Shown here piece by piece: positions 9,412-17,198 of a stretch of DNA of 64,000 bases. How positions within the stretch are numbered: position 1 is the first letter of the stretch; every line of letters starts with the position of its first letter. The notes beneath the pieces were generated by a model. The model was given only the letters and a program-made list of their open reading frames with translations. It did no database searches and was not told the origin of the DNA. Both the position numbers and the translations under genes were made by a program. Source of the stretch: Comamonadaceae bacterium UBA4962 (GTDB lineage Bacteria > Pseudomonadota > Gammaproteobacteria > Burkholderiales > Burkholderiaceae_C); NCBI GenBank assembly GCA_002397315.1, contig DHAE01000008.1, positions 87,941 to 151,940 of the forward strand, given 5' to 3'.

Positions 9412-10209
9412 ATGCGCCCAGGCATTCTCATACACCACGCAGCAGGGTTTGCGCTCGAACTATTGAGCAGATCGTTCGTCGGGCGGATCATTGCCCAGGC
9501 GTACTTTGACCGGCGGGATAAAAGCAGCAGTATTTGCTTCGTGGCTGCAACTCGCTTGCGTGAAGAAGATTTCTGGCAAAAATCTTTGCTTGGAAAGCGG
9601 CTGAAAGAGTTGAGGAATCAACCTCGTATAAAAATTCGTATTGCGTTCGAAAACCGCCGAGGGTTGTCGTCCGTGTATAACGAAGCTATTGCTGCCGCAG
9701 ATTCTTCTGATGTGCTGGTGTTCATTCATGATGACGCTTGGCTCATCAATAATGACTCTTTGAACGAAATATTTCGAGGCCTTCGAAAATTTGACGTGTT
9801 AGGGATTGCTGGAAATACCCGCCGAATTGCCGGGCAGTCAACCTGGTATCTGCGCCAACTCCCTCAAGGTGGCGTGGCGTTGGATGTTCCCTTTCTGTCG
9901 GGTGCCGTCTACTACGGGCAAATATTTAAGACTGAACTTAATCAATTCGGTCCGTGGCCTGCAGCGTGCGAACTTTTGGACGGTGTTCTGCTTGCTGCTC
10001 GTGCTTCAAAACTTCGCCGCACAGGACTTCGTTTCGATGAGAGATACGATTTTCATTTCTACGACCTGGACTTCAGTAGAGCGGCGCGCACGCTGCGTAT
10101 GAAAATTGGCACGTGGCCAATTCATTTGTTGCATGGCAGCAAGGGAAATCCAGGGGATGAAAGATGGAAGAAGAATCTGCAGCTTTACATGGAGAAATGG
10201 CGCAGCTGA
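9412..10209 (+). CDS. GT2/GT-A-like glycosyltransferase
   Basis: A 265-residue probable glycosyltransferase. The core shows SSVYNEAIAAA, then VLVFIHDDAWL (the DD likely binds the metal and nucleotide-sugar), IAGNTRR, LLDGVLLAAR and DFHFYDLDFSRA, the pattern of bacterial GT-A enzymes working on protein or cell-surface glycans. It begins 5 bp after the large glycosyltransferase, so the two are co-transcribed. Its base composition is clearly lower in GC than the flanking housekeeping genes (29 of 60 bases in 9541-9600 by hand count), which suggests horizontal acquisition. It probably extends or branches the glycan begun by the GT41 enzyme. Confidence 0.78.
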   Translation: MRPGILIHHAAGFALELLSRSFVGRIIAQAYFDRRDKSSSICFVAATRLREEDFWQKSLLGKRLKELRNQPRIKIRIAFENRRGLSSVYNEAIAAADSSDVLVFIHDDAWLINNDSLNEIFRGLRKFDVLGIAGNTRRIAGQSTWYLRQLPQGGVALDVPFLSGAVYYGQIFKTELNQFGPWPAACELLDGVLLAARASKLRRTGLRFDERYDFHFYDLDFSRAARTLRMKIGTWPIHLLHGSKGNPGDERWKKNLQLYMEKWRS

Positions 10210-10264
10210 ACCAGTGTGGGGCAGGTCAGGCCATTTCTCCAGAATGAGGCCAGCTTTTTCCTGA

Positions 10265-11020
10265 TCAGTCAGGGACGCCAAATGCCCTCCGCATGTCCAG
10301 GAATGTCATGGCGGGAGGGGCGGGAACATGAGCCTCATTGCCGCGCGCCAATATGAGTGGCGGGTTTTTGTGCCTTTTTTCTGCAACCACGATACTATCG
10401 AAGAACGAGAGCGAGTAAAGCTGTTTTGCCAGATCCTTCTTGTCCAGTTCAGCAATCGGCGCGTGATACCACGCATGCTGCTCATCGACGAGACTCTTGG
10501 CATACTCAATGAATGTTTCGCGTTTTCCAAGTCCCCCACCATGGGCCGGGAAATAGCTGCTGTGCGTATCTTCACACAAAAATACCCCACCGTTGCGCAG
10601 CGCCGGAAAAAGCGCTTCGAAGGTGACAATCTGCTGCGTCATCGTATGGCCTCCATCGTCAAGCACGATGTCGATCTCAGGATTTGCTGCTAGGAAATCA
10701 CTCCAGAATACCGGATCGGATTGATCTCCGATCCATATGTCATATCCTTCCTCTTCAAGCTTCCTGCAGGCCGGATCGATGTCTACGCCGATAAATTTTG
10801 CCTGCGGACCGAAGTATTGCCGCCACATCTGCAGGCTACCACCATTCTGTACGCCGATTTCAACAAACGTAATAGGTTTGCCGATGAATCTGCGAAAGGC
10901 GTTGTGATAGATCTCAAAATAATCCACCCACTTGTGAATCACATTTCCGCCATTGGCGATAAAATAGGAAAGTAGAGGGTTTTCCGTCGGGTTATGCGGA
11001 CTATCACTTCTTGGTGTCAT
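10265..11020 (-). CDS. Class I SAM-dependent methyltransferase, sugar O-methyltransferase-like
   Basis: A 251-residue soluble methyltransferase. FVEIGVQNGGSLQMWRQYFG is the SAM-binding loop, followed by FIGVDIDPACR, IWIGDQSDP and IDIVLDDGGHTMTQQI (metal or catalytic acidic residues). This pattern is that of the rhamnosyl 2'-O-methyltransferases of antibiotic and cell-surface sugar pathways (ElmMI/MycE-like). It converges on the glycosyltransferase at 9412-10209 with a 55-bp gap and lies 39 bp downstream of moaC on the same strand. Its low GC matches the glycosyltransferase, so it may methylate a sugar of the same glycan. Acceptor and regiochemistry are unknown. Confidence 0.8.
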   Translation of the reverse strand: MTPRSDSPHNPTENPLLSYFIANGGNVIHKWVDYFEIYHNAFRRFIGKPITFVEIGVQNGGSLQMWRQYFGPQAKFIGVDIDPACRKLEEEGYDIWIGDQSDPVFWSDFLAANPEIDIVLDDGGHTMTQQIVTFEALFPALRNGGVFLCEDTHSSYFPAHGGGLGKRETFIEYAKSLVDEQHAWYHAPIAELDKKDLAKQLYSLSFFDSIVVAEKRHKNPPLILARGNEAHVPAPPAMTFLDMRRAFGVPD

Positions 11021-11059
11021 ATACTGCGAATTATTTGCGTTAATATTGGGAGGTGATTT

Positions 11060-11560
11060 TCAAAAATCAAAGGCGCCTGACTTTCCTCCCCTTTTCTCTT
11101 CGAGATGGACGTTTTGGATGACCATTCTCTTGTCAGAGGCCTTGCACATATCATAGATGGTGAGCAGGGCGACTTGTACTGCAGTCAACGCTTCCATCTC
11201 CACACCTGTAACGCCAACGGTTTCCACTTTGGCGGTACACTTCACGCAATTATGCTCGGCGATAATATCAAAATCCAGCGATGCATGTGTCAATGCGAGT
11301 GGATGACAGAGCGGAATCAAGTCGCTTGTTTTTTTTGCGGCCATTATCCCGGCAATTCGTGAAACGCCCAGAACGTCCCCTTTCTTGGCCGAACCGGACG
11401 CAACAAGGGCGAGGGTCTTGGAGTTCATCTCTATACGGCCCGATGCGATGGCAGTCCGATGGGTCGCGGTCTTTCCACATACGTCGACCATATGCGCCTG
11501 ACCCAGTGCGTCGAAGTGAGTTAGCGAAGGTGGGGTGGAAGTTGGAACGGTATCACTCAT
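11060..11560 (-). CDS. moaC: Cyclic pyranopterin monophosphate synthase
   Basis: MoaC works with MoaA in the first step of molybdenum-cofactor synthesis, turning a GTP-derived intermediate into cyclic pyranopterin monophosphate. The 166-residue protein has the family sequences AHMVDVCGKTATHRTAIASG, KKGDVLGVSRIAGIMAAKKT, LIPLCHPLALTH and VEMEALTAVQVALLTIYDMCK. I took the ATG at 11560; an in-frame extension upstream exists but has no MoaC similarity. Its composition is unusually AT-rich for this genome (28 GC of 60 in 11101-11160), like the neighbouring methyltransferase and unlike the divergent M48 gene. Confidence 0.95.
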   Translation of the reverse strand: MSDTVPTSTPPSLTHFDALGQAHMVDVCGKTATHRTAIASGRIEMNSKTLALVASGSAKKGDVLGVSRIAGIMAAKKTSDLIPLCHPLALTHASLDFDIIAEHNCVKCTAKVETVGVTGVEMEALTAVQVALLTIYDMCKASDKRMVIQNVHLEEKRGGKSGAFDF

Positions 11561-11677
11561 GACTGGGATCGACGGGTGGTTTGCCTGCACGAAACGTTGG
11601 ACTCTTCGATGCATCATAGAGCTTGTGGACGTGCCTTTACCAAGGTGGAAAGTGCTGAACCACGCTGGAGAATGTAC

Positions 11678-13438
11678 ATGCTAGTAGGGGGAAAAGCCTC
11701 GAAGCCCATCGCTAAAGCAGTGTTGGCTATTTCTTTTGCGGCGCTGGCAGGCGGCATGCCCCGAGCCCAGGGCCCCCTCCCCACCCTCGGCGACGGCTCC
11801 GACATGACCACCAGCGACGAGCGGCGCCTGGGTGACCGGATCATCCGGGAGCTGTACCGCGATCCGGATTACATCGACGATGCCGTGCTCAACGAGTACA
11901 TCCTGGGCATCTTCCTGCCGCTGGTGAAGGCGGCGCGGGAGCGGGGCGAGCTGCCGCCCGAGCTGGACGAGCGCTTCGCCTGGGAGATCCTGCTGGGGCG
12001 GGACCGGACGGTGAACGCGTTCGCGTTGCCGGGCGGTTATTTCGGCGTGCACCTGGGACTGATCGGGGTGGTGGCGACGCGGGACGAGCTGGCGTCGGTC
12101 ATGGCGCACGAGTTGAGCCACGTCACGCAGCGGCATATCTCGCGGCTGATCACGCAGCAGAACCGCCAGGGCCCGCTGATGCTGGGGGCGATGGTGCTGG
12201 GCATGCTGGCAGCCGCCAAGAACCCCAATGCGGGGCAGGCGATGATGGTCGGGGGGCAGGCGCTGGCGGTGCAGAACCAGCTCAATTTCTCGCGCGACAT
12301 GGAGCGCGAGGCCGATCGCGTGGGTTATGGCCTGATGGCGCCCGCCGGTTTCGCGCCGCAGGGGTTCGTGGCGATGTTCGACAAGCTGCAGCAGGCCAAC
12401 CGGCTGAACGACAACGGCAGTTGGCCGTACCTGCGCAGCCACCCGCTCACCACGCAGCGGATCGCCGACATGCATGCGCGCCTGCCGCCCAGCGTGGCGA
12501 ATGCGCCCGCGCCGCTTCCGACGCTGGAGCACGCGATGATGTCCGCCCGCGCCCGGGTGCTGGCCCGGCCGGGCGTGGACGTGTGGCGGCAGTGGGTGAA
12601 CGAGCCGCAGACCAGCGGGTTCGCGGCGCAGCCGCTGGCCCGGCGGGTGGGCACGCTGTATGCCGCATCGCTGAGCGCGCTGCAATTGCAGGACACGGCG
12701 GCGGCGCGCGCCGTGCAGCGCACGCTCCAGGAGGCCGTGCGGGGCGATGCCGCGGGCACGCGGCAGGCACACCTGCTGGGCGCGGAGATCGAGCTGGCGG
12801 CGGGCCAGGCAGGGGCTGCGCTGGAGCAGTTGGCCGCGTCGCCGGCCGGTGGCGCTGGCGCGGCATCGGCGGCGGGAGCAGGCGCAGGCGTTGGTGTTGG
12901 CGTAAGCGCTGGCGCGGGCGGCACCAGCCCGGGCACGGCTCTGGCGGCGTCGGCGTCTGCGGCACCAGGCTCCACGGCGCCCAAGGGTGCAGGAGGCGCA
13001 GGCAGCGGCGAAGCGCTGACGCTGGAAGCCACCCAGGCGGCCCGTCCCGCTGCTTCCGCGGCAGGCCCGGGCGCAGGGCGTCCGGAGATGATCCTGCGCA
13101 CCCAGGCGCTGCTGCGGGAGAACCGGGTGGCGCCGATGACCGGAACGCTGCAGACCTGGGTGACCAACCATCCGCGCGATGCGTCGGTGTGGTATCTGCT
13201 TGCGGCGGCATGGCAGCAGCAGGGCCAGCCGCTGCGGGCCGTGCGCGCGGAGGCCGAGGCCCATGTGGCCCGGTACGACTATGCCGCGGCGGTGGACCGT
13301 TTCAAGGCCGGCCAGGACATGGCGCGCAGGACCGGCAGCCGCGGGGGCGACCCTGCCGAGTACATCGAGGCGTCGATCATCGAGACGCGCCTGCGCGCGA
13401 CCGAATCACTTCTTAAGGAACAGGCCGCCGAGCGCTGA
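11678..13438 (+). CDS. M48 family metallopeptidase with TPR-like tail (BepA/YfgC-type)
   Basis: A periplasmic zinc protease of 586 residues. A signal peptide (KAVLAISFAALAGGMPRAQG) is followed by an M48 domain with the zinc motif HELSH at residues 144-148 (AHELSHVTQRH) and the third zinc ligand region in MEREADRVG. The C-terminal part reads as TPR-like helices, as in BepA, which helps outer-membrane protein assembly and degradation. Between about residues 385 and 470 there is an Ala/Gly/Ser-rich low-complexity linker not expected in BepA. GGAG at 11667-11670 favours the ATG at 11678 over the ATG at 11672. The last 33 bp overlap the convergent membrane-protein gene. Confidence 0.9.
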   Translation: MLVGGKASKPIAKAVLAISFAALAGGMPRAQGPLPTLGDGSDMTTSDERRLGDRIIRELYRDPDYIDDAVLNEYILGIFLPLVKAARERGELPPELDERFAWEILLGRDRTVNAFALPGGYFGVHLGLIGVVATRDELASVMAHELSHVTQRHISRLITQQNRQGPLMLGAMVLGMLAAAKNPNAGQAMMVGGQALAVQNQLNFSRDMEREADRVGYGLMAPAGFAPQGFVAMFDKLQQANRLNDNGSWPYLRSHPLTTQRIADMHARLPPSVANAPAPLPTLEHAMMSARARVLARPGVDVWRQWVNEPQTSGFAAQPLARRVGTLYAASLSALQLQDTAAARAVQRTLQEAVRGDAAGTRQAHLLGAEIELAAGQAGAALEQLAASPAGGAGAASAAGAGAGVGVGVSAGAGGTSPGTALAASASAAPGSTAPKGAGGAGSGEALTLEATQAARPAASAAGPGAGRPEMILRTQALLRENRVAPMTGTLQTWVTNHPRDASVWYLLAAAWQQQGQPLRAVRAEAEAHVARYDYAAAVDRFKAGQDMARRTGSRGGDPAEYIEASIIETRLRATESLLKEQAAER

Positions 13439-13762
13439 TTCGATCAGCATGCCCAGCACGGTGTAGATGAGCGAGCCGATCAGTGCCGCGGCGAAGCCGT
13501 GCACTTGGAAGCTGCTGCCCAGCACCGAGGCGGCGGCCCAGAACATCAGCGCGTTGATGACGAAGAGAAAGAGGCCCAGCGTGAGGATCGTGACGGGCAG
13601 GGTGAGCACGACCAGGATGGGCCGCAGCACCACGTTGAAGAGCCCGATGACGAAGGCCGCGACCATGGCGGAGCCGAAGCTGCGCACTTCGACGCCGCTG
13701 TACAGGTAGGTGACGCACAGCAGCGCGGCAGCGCTGAGCAGCCATTTGAGGAGGAGCTTCAT
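13406..13762 (-). CDS. Phage-holin-IV-like small membrane protein
   Basis: A 118-residue protein with four hydrophobic segments. The pattern MKLLLKWLLSAAALLCVTYL, FVIGLFNVVLRPILVVLTLPVTILTLGLF and FVINALMFWAAA is that of the PF04020 'phage holin family IV' membrane proteins, which are common chromosomal genes and not evidence of a prophage. The start at 13762 lies next to GAGGAG on the coding strand's complement and gives a standard N-terminus; longer in-frame starts only add low-complexity sequence. Its 3' end overlaps the 3' end of the M48 protease gene. Function unknown. Confidence 0.85.
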   Translation of the reverse strand: MKLLLKWLLSAAALLCVTYLYSGVEVRSFGSAMVAAFVIGLFNVVLRPILVVLTLPVTILTLGLFLFVINALMFWAAASVLGSSFQVHGFAAALIGSLIYTVLGMLIESALGGLFLKK

Positions 13763-13884
13763 GGCGCAGGAGGATAGCACCGGGGGTGCCGGCTGCGCTG
13801 CAGGTGAGCGCCCGGGGGCCGCTGTGGCCGCCGTCGTCGGTGCGGCGGCCACAACGGTAGGGCGGAACGGACGTCAGTCGGGGC

Positions 13885-14364
13885 TCAGGCCTGCTCCGCC
13901 ACCACCATGAAGAGCGCGGCGAGGCTGGCGAGCGTGCCGGGCAGGGCCCAGCGCCGGGGCGCCGGCTTGCGGATGACCAGGGGCGCCGCCACCGGTGCCG
14001 CAGCCGGCTGGGCCACAGCGGCATCCTGCTTGGGGCGGCGGGCATCGACGATCTGCGCGGTGCCGTGCTCGGCCTGCAGTTCGGTGGCGAGGTCCGGCAG
14101 CGGGCCCTTGGCCAGCACCGCGGTCACGGTGCTGCCCTCGGTGCGCAGCCAGGGCAGGACCTGGGCGAACAGCTTGTCGGCCCATTTGGCGCGCCAGTTC
14201 TCGCGCGCGCTGTGGCTCACCCACTTGCTGATCCGGTGGGTCATGCGCGGGGCGCAGGCCACCACCACCCAGTGGGTGCCAGGCGCCCGTGCGCGTGCGG
14301 CCAAGGGGGCGAGGATCTGCTGCGCGTAGGCGGCGTCGTCCACGTAGACGATGACTTTGTCCAT
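13885..14364 (-). CDS. Hypothetical protein, possible UspA-like fold with C-terminal membrane anchor
   Basis: A 159-residue protein starting MDKVIVYVDDAAYAQQILAP, which recalls the first strand of universal-stress/HUP-type domains. Residues about 110-130 are a Pro/Ala-rich linker, and the end (WALPGTLASLAALFMVVAEQA) could be a membrane helix. It lies 122 bp downstream of the start of the small membrane protein's reverse-strand neighbourhood and shares strand with it and with TerC. I cannot name a function; the Usp relation is weak and rests only on the N-terminal pattern. Confidence 0.65.
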   Translation of the reverse strand: MDKVIVYVDDAAYAQQILAPLAARARAPGTHWVVVACAPRMTHRISKWVSHSARENWRAKWADKLFAQVLPWLRTEGSTVTAVLAKGPLPDLATELQAEHGTAQIVDARRPKQDAAVAQPAAAPVAAPLVIRKPAPRRWALPGTLASLAALFMVVAEQA

Positions 14365-14516
14365 GAAGGATCTCCTGGCGGGTGGATGCGGATGGGTTGC
14401 TGAACCGGATCGAGTCGTCGGAAGCCGCGGAGTTCAATCGGGCGGTGCGGATCAGGAGGGGATCTGCGCCGCCCGGGCCGCCGCGGCAGGCGCGGGGCGC
14501 CTCCGGCGGCAGGGGG

Positions 14517-15242
14517 TCAGCCGTGGTGCGCAGGCGCGGGGCGGCGCGAGGCCAGTGCCTTGCCCACGATCAGCACGAGCAGGGCGCCGGCCACGCTGGC
14601 GCCGTACTTCACGACGTCGGACTGCGGCAGCTTGAACATCCACTGCCAGCGGTCGGGGTTGGCGAAGGCCGGATCGGTGACCAGCATGCCGCCGGCGATC
14701 CAGCCGAGCAGCATGCCGCCGGCCACGATGATGAACGGGAAGCGCTCCATGAGCTTGATGACCAGCTGGCTGCCCCAGACGATGATCGGGATCGAGATCA
14801 GCAGGCCGAGCACCACGAGCAGCAGCGAGTGGTCGCCCGCGTTCTGGGCAGCGCCGGCGATGGCGATCACGTTGTCCACGCTCATCACCAGGTCGGCGAC
14901 GATGATGGTCTTGATGGCGGCGAAGAGCTTGTCGCTGCCGGCCACGTCGCCGTGGCCTTCCTCTTCGGGGGCCAGCAGCTTGATGCCGATCCAGACCAGC
15001 AGGATGGCGCCGACGAACTTCAGGAACGGCAGGTTCAGCAGCGTCATCGCGAAGGCGATCAGGATGACGCGCAGGATGATGGCGCCGGCGGTGCCCCAGA
15101 TGATGCCCTTGGTGCGCTGCGCGGGCGGCAGCTTGCGGCAGGCCAGGGCGATCACCACCGCGTTGTCGCCACCCAGCAGGATGTCGATGATGATGATCTG
15201 CCCCAGTGCGACCCAGAACTCGGGCGATGTCAAGAATTCCAT
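14517..15242 (-). CDS. TerC family integral membrane protein (copy 2)
   Basis: A 241-residue TerC/Alx-type membrane protein, paralogous to the one at 2257-2943. Conserved segments are ILLGGDNAVVIALACR, LLAPEEEGHGD (acidic loop) and LVMSVDNVIAIAGAA, plus QLVIKLMERFPF, which is nearly identical in both copies. GAGGAAGTT precedes the ATG at 15242. Family members act in metal (often manganese) homeostasis; the sequence does not identify the ion. I looked for a yybP-ykoY manganese riboswitch upstream and saw no convincing match. Confidence 0.9.
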   Translation of the reverse strand: MEFLTSPEFWVALGQIIIIDILLGGDNAVVIALACRKLPPAQRTKGIIWGTAGAIILRVILIAFAMTLLNLPFLKFVGAILLVWIGIKLLAPEEEGHGDVAGSDKLFAAIKTIIVADLVMSVDNVIAIAGAAQNAGDHSLLLVVLGLLISIPIIVWGSQLVIKLMERFPFIIVAGGMLLGWIAGGMLVTDPAFANPDRWQWMFKLPQSDVVKYGASVAGALLVLIVGKALASRRPAPAHHG

Positions 15243-15792
15243 AACTTCCTCGTTGTATTGGCTTTGGCGTGCCGGCCCGCGGGGAAGCGGATCCGGCGAT
15301 TCACAGGCGGAAAGAAAGCCCGCCATTGGCCGTCAAGGAAGTGCGGTGGCATGTGCGCGCGGAACGGCGCCCATGCGGGGAGTGCATGGCCTTGAACGAC
15401 CCGTGGACGGGCCTTTCAAAGGTCTTGCTCGGCCGGCGGGCCGCACGGCTCCGCCAAGACCCGGAAATGCCGGAAGCGTTGCGGCTTCGTACTGACGACA
15501 TGACCGATGGTGCCGGCGGCTCGGGACGAAACCGTCGCGCCGGGACCGGGAGCTACTCCCCCTCGAAGCCCGCATTGGAACACAGGCAAGGAAGCCGCGG
15601 CAAGCCTGGTCGCGGCCCGGGAGGGCAGTGGCTCCGATTCCAAAGCCGGTGAATTCCTTTGCTGCAAAGGATTCATTGCTATGTTTATGGGAGCGTTGGT
15701 GCTAACCCGGATGGCGGGCGGGCCCTTGCGGCGGCGCCGGGCTGCCCGGCCGGATGCGCGGGTAAGATCGGCCGCCTTTTTCCTGCGCGTCC
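15243..15792. other. Intergenic region without recognised gene
   Basis: This 550-bp gap between divergent terC (copy 2) and the DUF3717/DUF1289 gene must hold both promoters. Open frames here are short, have no recognisable motif and no good ribosome-binding site. A GTAAGATCGGCCGCC element near 15760 resembles the -10 region plus start-site sequence seen before other genes in the window. I see nothing else that I can support. Confidence 0.5.
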
Positions 15793-16254
15793 ATGGCCGT
15801 CCTGCACATCACCGATATCGAAGCCGCGATCAACCACTGGCGCGCCCGTGCGCCGGCGTGTGAGGGGCTGGCGCTGGGGCCCGAACTGCAGGCGCTGGCC
15901 GAGGTGTACGCGCGCATGGCGTATGCGCACGCGGACGAGGTGGAGGAGTCGCGGCTGCCGCCCGAGGCCATGGCCGCCTGGCTGGCCTGGTACGAGACGA
16001 CGCCCGACACGCCCTGCATCGCCATCTGCTCCACCAGCCAGGGCGACGAGCAGTGCAAGGGCTGCGGCCGCAGCTTCGCCGAGGTGCAGCACTGGCTGGC
16101 GATGGGGCCGGCCGAGAAGCGCGTGGTGTGGCGGCGCATCACGATGGAGAACACCGCGTGGCGGTTCAACCGCTATGCCGAGCGGGCCGCGGAAGGCCGG
16201 CAGCCGCCCGCGCCGGCCTGCGCACCGGGTGACAGGAACACCGGAAGCGCCTAA
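15793..16254 (+). CDS. DUF3717 / DUF1289 protein
   Basis: A 153-residue cytoplasmic protein of unknown role. The N-terminal part (about residues 1-70, LHITDIEAAINHWRAR and later LPPEAMAAWLAWYE) fits DUF3717. The second part (about 72-125) fits DUF1289, with four cysteines in TPCIAICSTSQGDEQCKGCG, a likely small metal-binding site. It is followed 9 bp later by another small Cys-rich protein, so they may be co-transcribed. No pathway can be assigned. Confidence 0.85.
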   Translation: MAVLHITDIEAAINHWRARAPACEGLALGPELQALAEVYARMAYAHADEVEESRLPPEAMAAWLAWYETTPDTPCIAICSTSQGDEQCKGCGRSFAEVQHWLAMGPAEKRVVWRRITMENTAWRFNRYAERAAEGRQPPAPACAPGDRNTGSA

Positions 16255-16263
16255 GCTGGGCAA

Positions 16264-16587
16264 ATGCTCCGCTTGACCCAGGCCCCCAACATCGCGATCG
16301 CCACGCTCTGGGCCGATCTGCTGAGCGAGGGCGGCATGCCGGCTTCGGTGCAGCGCCAGCACCTGCTGGCCGCGGCCGGGCAGCTGCCGCCGGACCAGTG
16401 CCTGCCCGAGATCTGGCTGGAGCACGACGAGCATGCGCCCCAGGCGCGGCGCCTGTTGCAGGCGCTGGCGGATCTGCCCCAGCGCCGCTGGCAGTGCCCG
16501 GGTTGCGGCGAGGCGATCGAGGGCGGCTTCGAGCAGTGCTGGAATTGCGGGGTGTTCATGCCCGTGGCAGCCGCGGCCGGCGGCTGA
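16264..16587 (+). CDS. DUF2007-like putative signal-transducing protein with zinc ribbon
   Basis: A 107-residue protein. The N-terminal half (APNIAIATLWADLLSEGGMP... ) resembles DUF2007 domains, which often begin with a short strand and a helix like this. The C-terminal half is a zinc ribbon with two CxxC pairs (CPGCGEAIEGGFEQCWNCG, about residues 78-96). It starts 9 bp after the DUF1289 gene. Role unknown. Confidence 0.78.
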   Translation: MLRLTQAPNIAIATLWADLLSEGGMPASVQRQHLLAAAGQLPPDQCLPEIWLEHDEHAPQARRLLQALADLPQRRWQCPGCGEAIEGGFEQCWNCGVFMPVAAAAGG

Positions 16588-16635
16588 GCGCCGCCGTCAC
16601 CCAGGCGCGCCCGCCTGCGCGGGGGCGCTCCGCCG

Positions 16636-17196
16636 TCACTTCCAGCGGATCGGCTCGATGTGGACGCTGCCCAGGTTGCTGCTGAGCGTGAGCGCGCCTT
16701 CCTGCACGGTGGCCTGCAATTGCATGCTGCGCTCGGCCAGGGCGGCGAGCTGCTGCGACGCCTCGGCGGGCAGGCGCCAGACTTCCAGCTTGTCCTGGCG
16801 GGTGAGCTTGTTCTCGATGCCCTTCCACCAGACCTCGGCGGCGTGGTGGAAGCAGTAGACCCGTACCGCATCGGCCTTGGACGAGGCCTTGGCCAGCGGC
16901 TTGTCCTCCGGCTGGCCCACCTCGATCCACAGGCGCTTGCGGCCGGTGAAATCGGTGATGGAGACGTCCGGATCGTCCGGGTCGGACAGGCCCGCGCCGA
17001 AGGCCAGCGTGCCGTCGCCCTGGCACATGGCCTGCAGCTGCCAGGCGTTGAGCGCCAGCGCGGCGAGGCGCACCATCATGCGCTCGTCGGTCTCGCTGGG
17101 GTGGCGGGCCAGGGTGAGCGCATGGTCGGCGTAGTAGCCGTGGTCGATGTCGGCGATGGAGAGATGCGCCTTGAAGATGGTGGACTTGATGGCCAT
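16636..17196 (-). CDS. yaeQ: YaeQ family protein
   Basis: A 186-residue YaeQ protein, a PD-(D/E)XK nuclease-fold family of uncertain role. It opens MAIKSTIFKAHLSIADIDHGYY with LTLARHPSETDERMMVRLAA and WIEVGQPED, the family core. The ATG lies 2 nt after the purB stop codon, so translation is probably coupled to purB. E. coli YaeQ can substitute for RfaH in some assays, but a biochemical activity is not established. Confidence 0.93.
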   Translation of the reverse strand: MAIKSTIFKAHLSIADIDHGYYADHALTLARHPSETDERMMVRLAALALNAWQLQAMCQGDGTLAFGAGLSDPDDPDVSITDFTGRKRLWIEVGQPEDKPLAKASSKADAVRVYCFHHAAEVWWKGIENKLTRQDKLEVWRLPAEASQQLAALAERSMQLQATVQEGALTLSSNLGSVHIEPIRWK

Positions 17197-17198
17197 GG

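Noticed and set aside
13406..13762. Holin-like gene as a sign of a prophage
   Set aside because: PF04020-type proteins are common chromosomal genes; no phage genes, integrase or att-like repeats lie nearby.
15243..15500. Manganese (yybP-ykoY) riboswitch upstream of terC copy 2
   Set aside because: I compared the minus-strand leader with the conserved core and found no convincing match.
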